A stretch of DNA of 64,000 nt from Lacrimispora xylanisolvens (GCF_002934545.1 NZ_PTJA01000015.1:1-64000), one strand, 5' to 3'; counted from the stretch's first letter, positions 15,629 through 24,114 are shown. Program-made: numbers and translations. The notes: a model not told the origin generated them from the letters alone.

Positions 15629-15681
15629 GTGACACGATTATTCCATGTCACTATGGTACCATATCTTATTTCAATGAGCAA
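15629..15681 (-). promoter_or_regulatory. Toxin promoter and 5' stem-loop
   Basis: On the minus strand, -35 TTGCTC (15681-15676), a 17-base spacer and -10 TACCAT (15658-15653). The transcript would begin near 15647, within or just before a hairpin with arms GTGACA and TGTCAC (15651-15629). Confidence 0.6.
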
Positions 15682-15729
15682 ACACTTTCCCCCATGTATT
15701 TTAAAGAAATAAATTTATTTGACTCAGCC

Positions 15730-15758
15730 TTGCATTTTTTTATAGACCGTGGTATCAT
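15730..15758 (+). promoter_or_regulatory. Promoter of the BCCT transporter gene
   Basis: -35 TTGCAT (15730-15735), a 17-base spacer and -10 TATCAT (15753-15758), about 50 bases before the gene. Confidence 0.7.
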
Positions 15759-15809
15759 GTTCAATATCAAGATATAAATATTATTTTTGAACTATAAAGG
15801 AGCCATGTC

Positions 15810-17333
15810 ATGAACAACAAAGAGAAAATATCATTGATAAAAAAGCTGGATATTATGACCACCCTGGTACCGTTCACAGCAATCATTTTATTATGTATCC
15901 TGTTTCTTACATATCCGGAGGCTTCAGGTGCTGTGCTGGCATCCATTCGGTCATTTCTGGGAAATGAACTGGGTAGTTACTACCTGATCATAGGACTATT
16001 CACATTAATCTGCTCTCTTTACATGGCCTTTTCCAGATATGGGTCGATCAGACTGGGAGACTGTGAGAAACCTCAATATTCAAATTTTAAATGGGGAGCC
16101 ATGATGTTTACCGCAGGTCTGGCAGCTGACATTTTATTTTATTCTCTTTGTGAATGGCTGCTCTACGCTGGAGAACCCCACATAAAAGATATGGGTTCTG
16201 TACAGGACTGGGCTTCCACCTATCCTCTGTTTCACTGGGGTCCAATTCCATGGAGCTTTTATCTGGTTTTAGCTGTTGCATTTGGCTTTATGCTTCACGT
16301 AAAGAAACGGACAAAGCAAAAGTATTCAGAGGCCTGCCGTCCAATCCTTGGTAAACTGGTAGACGGGCCAGCGGGGAAATTCATTGATTTAATCGCTGTT
16401 TTCGCTTTACTGGCAGGAACTGCTACCACATTTTCTCTCGCAACGCCGCTTCTTTCCATGGCAGTCAGCCGGGTGACCGGACTGCCTGAATCCAGATTTT
16501 TAACCATAGCAATCCTGATCATTATCTGCGCAGTATATACGTTTACAGTATATTTCGGCATGAAGGGAATTTCAAAGCTTGCTGATTCCTGTACCTACTT
16601 ATTCTTCGGACTTCTTCTTTATGTTCTCATTGGCGGAGGTCAGGCGAGATATACCATCGAAACAGGAATAACAGCAATCGGTAACCTGACACAAAACTTT
16701 ATTAGTCTGTCCACCTGGACTGACGCACTTCGCACCTCTTCCTTTCCTCAGAACTGGACCATCTTTTACTGGGCATACTGGATGGTATGGTGTGTGGCAA
16801 CTCCGTTTTTTATCGGTGCCATCAGCAAAGGGCGGACGATCAAACAAACTGTTCTGGGGGGATACTTCTTTGGTTTGTCAGGAACGTTTACTTCTTTTAT
16901 TATATTAGGTAATTACAGTCTTGCTCTTCAGACAAAGGGGATTCTTGATGTTATGGGCATCTATCAGGCAACACAAAACCTTTATCAGACTATTATGGCT
17001 ATTTTAGAAACACTTCCATTTTTTAAGATGGGTCTGGTACTTTTAGCTCTTACCATGATTGCTTTTTATGCCACCTCCTTCGATGCACTGACACTGGTTG
17101 CCGCTTCCTATTCCTATAAGGAGCTGCCGGAAGATGAAGAGCCTCACAAACATGTAAAGCTGTTTTGGGCTATCCTTCTGATGCTTTTCCCCATTGCACT
17201 TATTTTCTCAGAAAATTCGATGGCAAATTTACAGACGGTATCCATTATTGCCGCTTTCCCCATCGGCATTATCATTCTTCTCATTATCTTCAGTTTCTTT
17301 CGGGATGCAAAGGAATATTTAGAACATTCCTAA
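15810..17333 (+). CDS. BCCT-family betaine/choline/carnitine transporter
   Basis: A cytoplasmic-membrane transporter for quaternary ammonium compounds (glycine betaine, choline, carnitine). The 507-residue product has 12 predicted membrane helices. The family signature is clear in the segment WTIFYWAYWMVWCVATPFF (about residues 313-331), which includes the tryptophan/tyrosine residues that bind the trimethylammonium group, followed by GAISKGRTI. GADILFYSLCEWLLY-like residues near 100-115 also match. There is no long C-terminal osmosensing tail (it ends FRDAKEYLEHS), so uptake for catabolism or precursor exchange is as likely as osmoprotection. It is monocistronic, with its own promoter and a bidirectional terminator. 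Confidence 0.93.
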   Translation: MNNKEKISLIKKLDIMTTLVPFTAIILLCILFLTYPEASGAVLASIRSFLGNELGSYYLIIGLFTLICSLYMAFSRYGSIRLGDCEKPQYSNFKWGAMMFTAGLAADILFYSLCEWLLYAGEPHIKDMGSVQDWASTYPLFHWGPIPWSFYLVLAVAFGFMLHVKKRTKQKYSEACRPILGKLVDGPAGKFIDLIAVFALLAGTATTFSLATPLLSMAVSRVTGLPESRFLTIAILIIICAVYTFTVYFGMKGISKLADSCTYLFFGLLLYVLIGGGQARYTIETGITAIGNLTQNFISLSTWTDALRTSSFPQNWTIFYWAYWMVWCVATPFFIGAISKGRTIKQTVLGGYFFGLSGTFTSFIILGNYSLALQTKGILDVMGIYQATQNLYQTIMAILETLPFFKMGLVLLALTMIAFYATSFDALTLVAASYSYKELPEDEEPHKHVKLFWAILLMLFPIALIFSENSMANLQTVSIIAAFPIGIIILLIIFSFFRDAKEYLEHS

Positions 17334-17372
17334 AAAAAGACCGCTGCAAAATCTGCAGCAGTCTTTTTTTAT
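17332..17372. terminator. Bidirectional terminator between BCCT and licD genes
   Basis: Arms with GACxGCTGCA and TGCAGCxGTC are flanked by AAAAAA and TTTTTTT. The stop codon of the licD-like gene (17369) lies at the edge of the T-run. Confidence 0.85.
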
Positions 17373-18208
17373 TCATAAATCTGAATTTCCGTACTGGAGT
17401 GAGAGGGTACCTGCTTCTCCTTTGGAGGAAGTTTCTTATAATCTCCGTAAATCCAGGTAAGAACTTCATGCCAGCCCTTGGGAGCCATCAGTTTGGTATC
17501 TTCAAAATCCAGATCCACAGTTTCCTCACACCATTCTTTCTTTAAGGTCACATATAAATAATCCGGCTGATAATTACTGTAGTAGCGCAGATTGCTTTTT
17601 TTCTTCCGGTCTTTCACAGCTGCCCAGTATTGAAGTTTTCTTAAAACCCCCATGGGAATTAACTTGCCAATCAACGCCAGAATTCCGACGCATATTCCAT
17701 TTAACAGACTGTATTTTCTTAGATCAAGCTTATATCTGTGTCCCATGGAAAGTCCATAGATAACGGTATGAAGCAGCAAAGTTACAGTTGATGAAACCTT
17801 GTTTTCCGGCAATTCATCAATGGTAAACAAATCTACCCACAGATGATTCAGTCTGCCTTCATAATATTTCATCTCAGCAGTATCTTCATGGGTTCTGCTT
17901 TTCTTATAAATAATTCTGGCTGTAAAATCGTAAAAGGCCTTTCCTCTTCTCAGATCCTTTGGTTCAAGAAGTTCCATGTCTTCCGGCAGTTCCGACCGTA
18001 CCACCTGCAAAAATGCCTCATAATTGGTACGGGTAAACGCCACATCTGCATCATCATCCCAGGGAATAAATCCTTTGTGTCTGACTGCGCCCAGAAGTGT
18101 CCCGGCATCCAGTAAATATTGGATCCCGTGCTTTCGGCAGATCCGGTCAATCTCTTTTAAAATACCCAGATTCGCCTGATGCACCTTGGTCAAATCATAC
18201 TCCTTCAT
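17369..18208 (-). CDS. LicD-family phosphotransferase
   Basis: LicD proteins transfer phosphocholine or related groups onto cell-surface glycans. The 279-residue product has the nucleotidyltransferase-fold signature near residues 34-55: LLDAGTLLGAVRHKGFIPWD followed by DDADVAF, with the catalytic aspartates. GKAFYDFTARIIYKKSRTH and LWVDLFTIDELPE are further family stretches. There is no signal peptide, so it acts on the cytoplasmic face. It is the last gene of the sugar operon: a 36-base gap separates it from rfbH. This suggests decoration of the same surface glycan that receives the CDP-derived deoxysugar. The donated group is not readable from sequence. Confidence 0.92.
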   Translation of the reverse strand: MKEYDLTKVHQANLGILKEIDRICRKHGIQYLLDAGTLLGAVRHKGFIPWDDDADVAFTRTNYEAFLQVVRSELPEDMELLEPKDLRRGKAFYDFTARIIYKKSRTHEDTAEMKYYEGRLNHLWVDLFTIDELPENKVSSTVTLLLHTVIYGLSMGHRYKLDLRKYSLLNGICVGILALIGKLIPMGVLRKLQYWAAVKDRKKKSNLRYYSNYQPDYLYVTLKKEWCEETVDLDFEDTKLMAPKGWHEVLTWIYGDYKKLPPKEKQVPSHSSTEIQIYE

Positions 18209-18244
18209 AACTCCTCCATTCTGACTGAATCAGGAAAACAAAGC

Positions 18245-19591
18245 TTAAGCCTGCTGGTTTAAGCCTTCTTTTATGGTCTTCGCCATGTAATCGATCATCT
18301 CATCGGTCATACCCGGATAAACCCCAATCCAGAATGTATCCTGCATAATCCGGTCTGTATTCTTCAGTTCACCTACAACCCGGTATCCGCTTCCTGATTC
18401 CCGCATGTGATTGAAGCATGGATGCTTGGTTAAATTGCCTGCAAAGAGCATTCTGGTCTGTACACCTTTTGATTCCACATACTGAACCAGCTGATTTCTG
18501 TCAATGCCCTCGTTACAGGTAATAAGAAATCCAAACCAGCTTGGTCTTGACCCGGGACAGGCCTCCGGAAGAATCAGTTTTCCCTCTGTATCTTTTAATG
18601 CTTCGTAAAGACGGCTGAAATTATGACGTCTGCGTTCAACAAAGGAAGGGAACTTTTCTATCTGTGCACAGCCAATGGAAGCCTGCATATCCGTTGCCTT
18701 TAAATTATAGCCGAAATGAGAGTAAACGTACTTATGGTCATATCCAAGAGGAAGTTCGCCGTACTGGCGGTCGAACCGGTGTCCGCATAAATTGTCTGTA
18801 CCGGAAGGACACACACAGTCACGTCCCCAATCCCGGAGAGAACGGATAATCCGGTTTAACAGGGAATCGTTGGTGTAGACAGCTCCACCCTCTCCCATGG
18901 TCATATGGTGAGGCGGGTAAAAACTGGAGGTTCCAATATCTCCGATGGTACCTGAAAAATGTTCTTTTCCGTCTAAGGTGTAAACGGTGCCCAGTGCATC
19001 GCAGTTATCTTCCACAAGCCATAAATTATATTTATCGCAGAATGCCTTAACTGCCGTTAAATCATAAGGATTCCCAAGTGTATGGGCGATCATGACTGCC
19101 TTTGTCTTCTCTGAGCGGGCTGCCTCCAGCATGGTAACATCGATGTTGTACTGGGGAATGGTCACGTCAACAAATACCGGTACTGCGCCATACTGAATCA
19201 TAGGCGTTACGGTTGTGGGGAATCCTGCCGCTACTGTAATTACTTCATCTCCTCTTTTAATCTGACGCTCTTTTAAAAGCGGGGAAGTAAGTGCCATAAA
19301 TGCCAGTAAATTTGCTGATGATCCCGAATTGACCAGGGAACAAAACCTCACATTTAAATATTTTGAGAATTTCTTCTCAAATTCATCGGTATAGCGTCCT
19401 GAGGTAAGCCAGAACTCCAGAGAACTGTCTACCAGATTAACCATTTCCTTGCTGTCATATACTCTGGACGCATAGGAAATTCTGTCACCGGCTTCAAACG
19501 GTTTCTTCTGATTGTGATACGTATCACAGTATTCCTTTACAAGTGCAAGGATTTCTTCCCTTGCTTGTTTTTCTGTTTTTTTATCAAACAT
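18245..19591 (-). CDS. rfbH: CDP-4-keto-6-deoxy-D-glucose 3-dehydrase (RfbH/E1)
   Basis: RfbH removes the C3 hydroxyl of CDP-4-keto-6-deoxyglucose on the way to 3,6-dideoxyhexoses, using pyridoxamine phosphate and a [2Fe-2S] cluster. In the 448-residue product the usual PLP lysine is replaced by histidine in SSFYPPHHMTMGEGGAV, the hallmark of this dehydrase. The iron-sulfur signature C-x-C-x7-C is present (CVCPSGTDNLC, about residues 266-276), with a further Cys in VEDNCDALG upstream. The start at 19591 lies 24 bases after rfbG. The reaction needs a ferredoxin-type reductase (RfbI/AscD), and no such gene is in the operon. Confidence 0.96.
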   Translation of the reverse strand: MFDKKTEKQAREEILALVKEYCDTYHNQKKPFEAGDRISYASRVYDSKEMVNLVDSSLEFWLTSGRYTDEFEKKFSKYLNVRFCSLVNSGSSANLLAFMALTSPLLKERQIKRGDEVITVAAGFPTTVTPMIQYGAVPVFVDVTIPQYNIDVTMLEAARSEKTKAVMIAHTLGNPYDLTAVKAFCDKYNLWLVEDNCDALGTVYTLDGKEHFSGTIGDIGTSSFYPPHHMTMGEGGAVYTNDSLLNRIIRSLRDWGRDCVCPSGTDNLCGHRFDRQYGELPLGYDHKYVYSHFGYNLKATDMQASIGCAQIEKFPSFVERRRHNFSRLYEALKDTEGKLILPEACPGSRPSWFGFLITCNEGIDRNQLVQYVESKGVQTRMLFAGNLTKHPCFNHMRESGSGYRVVGELKNTDRIMQDTFWIGVYPGMTDEMIDYMAKTIKEGLNQQA

Positions 19592-19615
19592 AGAATTGTT
19601 TCCTCTCTTAATCTT

Positions 19616-20692
19616 TTAGTTAAAAAATTCTTCGATCTGCCGGTCCATTATCTCAATCATATCTGCTCCGGCCAGATATTCTCTGGTCCATTCCACGGTC
19701 TTTTCAACGGCTTCCTTCACTCCATACCTGGGTGTCCAGCCAAATACCTTTTTCACCTTTGAACAGTCCAGCTTTAAGAAGTTAGCCTCATGAGGTCCTC
19801 CATCGGGTGTGACAGACCAGGTAATTCCCTGCCCCCATGCTTCACAGAATAAATTGGTTAACTCTCCGGTTGTGACACAATCCTTATCATCGGGACCCAC
19901 ATTATAGTATCCCTGATAGGAAGAATCCTCATACTGCTTCATGGCAATTGTCATATATACAGCCAGAGGCTCTAAGACATGCTGGTAAGGTCTTGTAGAA
20001 TCAGGATTTCTAAGTACGATCTCCTGTTTTTTCATGGCTGACCGGATGCAGTCCGGAATAATTCTGTCATTTGCGAAATCTCCTCCCCCTATAACATTGC
20101 CAGCCCTTGAAGTGGAGATCGCTGTTTTGCCCTGGGAAAAGAAAGACTTGGCATAGCTGTGGGTCACCAGTTCCGAACAGGATTTGCTGTTGGAGTATGG
20201 GTCATATCCATCTAAGGGATCGCATTCCCGGTAACCATATTCCCATTCCTTATTTTCATATACTTTATCAGTCGTTACATTGAGAAAAGAACGAACCGTC
20301 TCAGTAAGACGGATGCATTCTAAAATATTCACAGTGCCCATCACATTGGTCTCATAGGTGTAAACCGGATCCTTATAGGAATCTCTTACAATGGGCTGTG
20401 CTGCTAAATGAAAAACAATCTCCGGTTTTGCCATTTCAAAAACAGTTTTTAAATGATCTAAATCCCGGATATCTCCAATGACTGAATTCATCTGTCCGGA
20501 TAGATCTGCCACTTCAAACAGTGCGGGATCTGTCGGTGACTGAAGTGAGTACCCAGTTACCTCTGCTCCTGCTTTTATCAGCATACGGCTGAGCCATGCT
20601 CCTTTAAAACCGGTATGCCCGGTAAGAAGAACTCTCTTTCCTTTGTAAAACTCAGAAAATTCCTTCCAGCGGTCATTTGTTTTATTCGTCAT
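19616..20692 (-). CDS. rfbG: CDP-glucose 4,6-dehydratase
   Basis: Converts CDP-D-glucose to CDP-4-keto-6-deoxy-D-glucose in the cytosol. The 358-residue product is a short-chain dehydrogenase of the extended type: the NAD-binding GHTGFKGAWL glycine motif near residue 25, the VFHLAAQPIVRDSY stretch near 95, and the catalytic YSNSK (YxxxK, near 165) in DPYSNSKSCSE. TSRAGNVIGGGDFA near 195 is typical of CDP-glucose dehydratases. It lies 1 base after the rfbF stop and 24 bases before rfbH, the normal pathway order. Confidence 0.96.
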   Translation of the reverse strand: MTNKTNDRWKEFSEFYKGKRVLLTGHTGFKGAWLSRMLIKAGAEVTGYSLQSPTDPALFEVADLSGQMNSVIGDIRDLDHLKTVFEMAKPEIVFHLAAQPIVRDSYKDPVYTYETNVMGTVNILECIRLTETVRSFLNVTTDKVYENKEWEYGYRECDPLDGYDPYSNSKSCSELVTHSYAKSFFSQGKTAISTSRAGNVIGGGDFANDRIIPDCIRSAMKKQEIVLRNPDSTRPYQHVLEPLAVYMTIAMKQYEDSSYQGYYNVGPDDKDCVTTGELTNLFCEAWGQGITWSVTPDGGPHEANFLKLDCSKVKKVFGWTPRYGVKEAVEKTVEWTREYLAGADMIEIMDRQIEEFFN

Positions 20693-20693
20693 A

Positions 20694-21470
20694 TTATTTC
20701 TCCCATATCTTCCAGGGTGCTTTCCCGGACTGCCATAGTTCTTCCAGCTTCTTCATCTCTCTCTGGGTATCCATGCACTGCCAGAAGCCGGTGTGATGGA
20801 AACTCATCAGTTCTCCTTCTGCTGCCAGTCTCTGTAATGGCTTCTGCTCCAGAACTGTGGAGTCATCATCCAGATAAGAAAAAATCTCAGGGTTAAATAC
20901 CATAAAACCGCCGTTGATCAGGCTGGCATCCGTCTCGTCCTTTTCCCGGAAGGAACGCACTACATCGCCATCATCAATATCCAAAACGCCCTTTAACTGG
21001 GCAATATTAACCGTTGTCATGCTTGCAATCTTCCCGTGGCTTTCATGGAACTTTAAAAGTGCATTTAAATCCACATCGCAGACTCCGTCTCCATAGGTAA
21101 GCATAAACGGTTCCTCTCCTATAAAGGGCTGTATCCGTTTCACTCTTCCGCCAGTCATGGTATTGAGTCCCGTGTCTACAAGGGTTACCTTCCACGGTTC
21201 GGAATAATTATTATGTACCTCCATGCTGTTGTTGGCAAGGTCAAACGTCACATCGGAGGTATGAAGAAAATAATCTGCAAAAAATTCTTTCACTACATAC
21301 TGCTTATATCCCAGACAGATCACAAAATCATGGAATCCGAACTGGGAATAATATTTCATAATATGCCATAAAATGGGCTTTTCACCGATTTCAATCATTG
21401 GCTTTGGTTTTAAATGGCTCTCCTCACTGATTCTCGTTCCAAGACCCCCTGCTAATAATACAACCTTCAT
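20694..21470 (-). CDS. rfbF: Glucose-1-phosphate cytidylyltransferase
   Basis: Makes CDP-glucose from CTP and glucose 1-phosphate, the first committed step of the CDP-deoxysugar pathway. The 258-residue product starts MKVVLLAGGLGTRISEESH, the nucleotide-binding signature, followed by KPKPMIEIGEKPILWHIM. MLTYGDGVCDVDLNAL carries the metal-binding Asp, and INGGFMVFNPEIF and GFWQCMDTQREM are RfbF-specific. The start is ATG 21470, about 8 bases after AGGAGG; the longer frame to 21500 has no ribosome site and would overlap the glycosyltransferase gene. Confidence 0.96.
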   Translation of the reverse strand: MKVVLLAGGLGTRISEESHLKPKPMIEIGEKPILWHIMKYYSQFGFHDFVICLGYKQYVVKEFFADYFLHTSDVTFDLANNSMEVHNNYSEPWKVTLVDTGLNTMTGGRVKRIQPFIGEEPFMLTYGDGVCDVDLNALLKFHESHGKIASMTTVNIAQLKGVLDIDDGDVVRSFREKDETDASLINGGFMVFNPEIFSYLDDDSTVLEQKPLQRLAAEGELMSFHHTGFWQCMDTQREMKKLEELWQSGKAPWKIWEK

Positions 21471-21492
21471 CCTGCTTCCTCCTGACATTCTC

Positions 21493-22275
21493 TTATTCAT
21501 ATTCGTGGTAAGCCTTCCGGTAAAAATGCATCAGCACCTTTACAACTGATCCCGGCCACATCTTTTTAAACATCTCTGTCTCTTCTTTTATACGGCTGTT
21601 ATCCTCAATGGCTGCCTTTGTGGCTGCTCCTTCATGGACCCGATAATAAAGAATGGGTTTCTCCACACAGATAAAACGTCCTGGCAGCTTAGACAGCTCA
21701 TAAAGCGTATCCCAGTCCAGGGCAAAATGATAGGGGGAGGTAAAGAGTGGTTCCCCCAATTGTACCTTATTATATGCACATGCAGGACAGCAAATGGAAT
21801 TTCCAAAAAGCAGGACACTTTTTTTAATCCAGGACAGATGACTAAGGAAGCGCAGCCTTAAAGGCAGACGTAAAATACGCTTGATAAATTCAACCGGCTC
21901 AAATGCCACCAGCTTGTCCTTCTTTACAACAACATAACCGCCGGTAAATAAAGTCATGTCCGGATAACGTCCATAACAATCCAGCAGATTTTTTACATAG
22001 TCTTTCTGATACAGATCATCCTGATGGGCAATGGTCACAAATGTGGCATCTGCCATGTTATAGGCAAAATTCCAGTCATCCCGGATACTGCTTTTCTCGT
22101 GTCTGATAAAAAGGGGAATCCCATACTGATCAGCCAGACCGCTTATATAGGTACTTGGCGTGGACGTACACAATATCACATCGGATTCCACACTTTGGGT
22201 TTTAATCGATCGGATACAGGATTCCAGATAAGGCGAATCCTTATATGCACAGATCGCAAATGTATGTGGTTTCAT
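21493..22275 (-). CDS. Family 2 glycosyltransferase
   Basis: The 260-residue product is a GT-A-fold glycosyltransferase: an N-terminal FAICAYKDSPYLESCIRSI nucleotide-binding strand, a DDW in the second strand region (SSIRDDWNFAYN), the DxD-like QDDLYQKDY near residue 91, and an acceptor-side loop with FALDWDTLYELSKL near 185. There is no clear membrane segment except a short hydrophobic stretch near 140, so it is probably peripheral and works on an undecaprenyl-linked glycan. It is the first gene of the operon, upstream of rfbF, and may transfer the deoxysugar made by the three following enzymes. The donor is not readable from sequence. Confidence 0.88.
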   Translation of the reverse strand: MKPHTFAICAYKDSPYLESCIRSIKTQSVESDVILCTSTPSTYISGLADQYGIPLFIRHEKSSIRDDWNFAYNMADATFVTIAHQDDLYQKDYVKNLLDCYGRYPDMTLFTGGYVVVKKDKLVAFEPVEFIKRILRLPLRLRFLSHLSWIKKSVLLFGNSICCPACAYNKVQLGEPLFTSPYHFALDWDTLYELSKLPGRFICVEKPILYYRVHEGAATKAAIEDNSRIKEETEMFKKMWPGSVVKVLMHFYRKAYHEYE

Positions 22276-22313
22276 TCTTTACCTCAAAATACGTTTGTTT
22301 TTGTCTGGCTATG

Positions 22314-22322
22314 ATTATATCA
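22314..22322 (-). promoter_or_regulatory. Extended -10 promoter of the glycan operon
   Basis: On the minus strand TGATATAAT (22322-22314), 39 bases before the glycosyltransferase start codon. The -35 is weak. Confidence 0.55.
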
Positions 22323-22405
22323 TAAAAACAATAAAACATACTACCATATTCATTATTTTGAAAGAAATTGGGGGTATAGCAGCAAAAAATAAATTTTTTA
22401 TTAAA

Positions 22406-22432
22406 TTAGCACTCACCTGTTGACAGTGCTAA
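22406..22432 (+). promoter_or_regulatory. CIRCE element (HrcA operator)
   Basis: TTAGCACTC (22406-22414), a 9-base spacer and CAGTGCTAA (22424-22432), matching the CIRCE consensus with a single mismatch. It overlaps the -35 of the hsp20 promoter, so HrcA would block polymerase. Confidence 0.95.
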
Positions 22433-22459
22433 TAATGCGTGTTATATTACATATATAAC
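22420..22459 (+). promoter_or_regulatory. hsp20 promoter with downstream dyad
   Basis: -35 TTGACA (22420-22425), a 17-base spacer and -10 TATATT (22443-22448). A dyad GTTATAT-N5-ATATAAC (22441-22459) spans the -10 and start point. A near-identical block lies at the clpB promoter. Confidence 0.85.
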
Positions 22460-22497
22460 AAATAAATCATTTAATCATTGGAAAGGAGATATGACCT

Positions 22498-22920
22498 ATG
22501 ATGATGCCTAGCATTTTTGGTGAGAGTTTATTGAGTAACTGGATGGATTTCCCCTTTGACCGTTCCTTTTTCGGCACAAAAGAAGGTATGAAAACTGATG
22601 TAAAGGAAGTTGACGACGGCTATGAACTGGATATCGATCTTCCTGGATTCCAAAAGGATGATATTAAAGCCCGGCTCACAGACGGCTATTTAACCATAAC
22701 TGCATCAAAAGCAGAGAATAAAGAAGAAAAAGACAAAGAGGGCCGTTATATCCGCAGGGAACGTTATTCCGGAAGTATGAGCCGTAGTTTCTATGTAGGC
22801 AATGCTGTAAAAGAGGAAGATATACGTGCTAAATTTGAAAATGGAATTCTGAAGCTGTCCGTTCCTAAGAATAAGAAAACTGAGATCGAACAGAATAATT
22901 ACATCTCCATAGAAGGCTAA
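22498..22920 (+). CDS. Hsp20/alpha-crystallin small heat-shock protein
   Basis: An ATP-independent holdase chaperone forming cytosolic oligomers. The 140-residue product has the alpha-crystallin domain at about residues 28-130 (MKTDVKEVDDGYELDIDLPG, then the GILKLSVPK strand with the conserved G-x-L) and a short N-terminal arm. The C-terminal I-x-I motif is not in its classic form; IEQNNYISIEG ends the protein. AAGGAG lies 9 bases before the first of three consecutive ATG codons (22498, 22501, 22504). Expression should be heat-inducible through HrcA because of the CIRCE element. Confidence 0.95.
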   Translation: MMMPSIFGESLLSNWMDFPFDRSFFGTKEGMKTDVKEVDDGYELDIDLPGFQKDDIKARLTDGYLTITASKAENKEEKDKEGRYIRRERYSGSMSRSFYVGNAVKEEDIRAKFENGILKLSVPKNKKTEIEQNNYISIEG

Positions 22921-22962
22921 AAAAAGGAGGTCCTACCCACAGGACCTCCCTTTTTTTATATC
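22918..22962. terminator. Bidirectional terminator after hsp20
   Basis: Arms GGAGGTCCT and AGGACCTCC (around 22927-22935 and 22942-22950) are flanked by AAAAAAA and TTTTTTT. The stop codon of the convergent M42 peptidase gene (22956) lies in the T-run. Confidence 0.9.
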
Positions 22963-23984
22963 AGTTCTATATAAGCTTCAATCAGCTTTAATGTCTGTTC
23001 CATTCCTTTTACATGGGTCCGCTCTGTTCCATGAGAAGCATGTACGCCCTGTCCGATCAGTGCAGCCCTGATGTTATGACCGCCACGGATGGCTGCCCCG
23101 GCGTCAGAACCGTAATGGGGGAATACATCTACAGCATAATCAATCTTCTTCTCCTTTGCCAGGGAAATGAGACGGTTAGTCATCTCATAATCATAAGGTC
23201 CGGATGAATCAAGGGCACAGATCGATACCTTCCGTTCGTCCCCTGATAAATCATCTCCAAGAGCTCCCATGTCCACTGCAATAAACTCTTCAATGTCTTC
23301 CGGTATCCAGCTTGCGCCAAATCCCACCTCTTCATAATTGCTGATTGCAATTTTTAAGGTCTTTTTCGGCTTTCTCCCCGATTCACTGATGTCCTTTAAA
23401 ACCCCCAAAAGAACTGCCACTGAGGCCTTGTCATCTAAGTGCCGGGACTTGATATAACCGCTATTCGTATGATCATACATAGGATCGAAACTGATATAAT
23501 CACCTTGTGAGATTTCCAGCTTTCTTACATCTTCCTCACTGTCAACCATCTCATCTAACCGCACTTCCATATTCTTTGGCTTTCTTTCCAAAGTTCTGGC
23601 GTCGTCATAAGTATGAACAGAAGGCTCTTTGGTAAGTATGGTACCGGTATAAGTCTTTCCGGTTCTGGTATGAACTTTGCAGTACATTCCCTCTATGGAC
23701 TCCATCATATAACCGCCGACTGGAACCATAATGAGCATCCCTTTTGAAGTAATGGAACGCACCATGGCACCCAGGGTATCAACATGGGCGGATATGCCAA
23801 GAACTTCCTTCTCTTCACCTGGAACTTCAATAACCAGTCCGCCTTTTTTATTATAACAGGAAGCATATCCAAACCCTGCAGCTTCCTTCTCCACTGCCTT
23901 TAACACTTCTTTGGTGTATCCGCTGGGACTTGGAATATTCACGATTTTTTCCAATATGGTTGTTACATATGTCATTGTTTCCAT
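22956..23984 (-). CDS. M42-family aminopeptidase / putative endoglucanase-type metallopeptidase
   Basis: A cytosolic tetrahedral-type aminopeptidase using two divalent metals. The 342-residue product shows all expected ligands: His67 and Asp69 in GISAHVDTLGA, Asp184 in SRHLDDKAS, the Glu pair in SNYEEVGFG (about 218-219), Asp238 in AVDMGALG, and the late His in GVHASHGTERTH. The length fits M42 peptidases. It is monocistronic; the start at 23984 is followed by the family-typical METMTYVTTILEKIVNIPSP. Confidence 0.94.
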   Translation of the reverse strand: METMTYVTTILEKIVNIPSPSGYTKEVLKAVEKEAAGFGYASCYNKKGGLVIEVPGEEKEVLGISAHVDTLGAMVRSITSKGMLIMVPVGGYMMESIEGMYCKVHTRTGKTYTGTILTKEPSVHTYDDARTLERKPKNMEVRLDEMVDSEEDVRKLEISQGDYISFDPMYDHTNSGYIKSRHLDDKASVAVLLGVLKDISESGRKPKKTLKIAISNYEEVGFGASWIPEDIEEFIAVDMGALGDDLSGDERKVSICALDSSGPYDYEMTNRLISLAKEKKIDYAVDVFPHYGSDAGAAIRGGHNIRAALIGQGVHASHGTERTHVKGMEQTLKLIEAYIELI

Positions 23985-24053
23985 TATATTTGCCTTCTTT
24001 TCTGGTTTTTTTCTATTTTAGCAGATCTTATAACGGAAATCCAGTGAAATACG

Positions 24054-24102
24054 AAAAAGGCTGGAAAGCCATCCGGGCGTACCGGTATGCTTTCCAGCCA
24101 GT
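24054..24102 (-). terminator. Terminator of glnN
   Basis: On the minus strand, GGCTGGAAAGC and GCTTTCCAGCC arms (24099-24089 and 24069-24059) are followed by TTTTT, just beyond the glnN stop. Confidence 0.88.
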
Positions 24103-24114
24103 CATCACTTTTTA

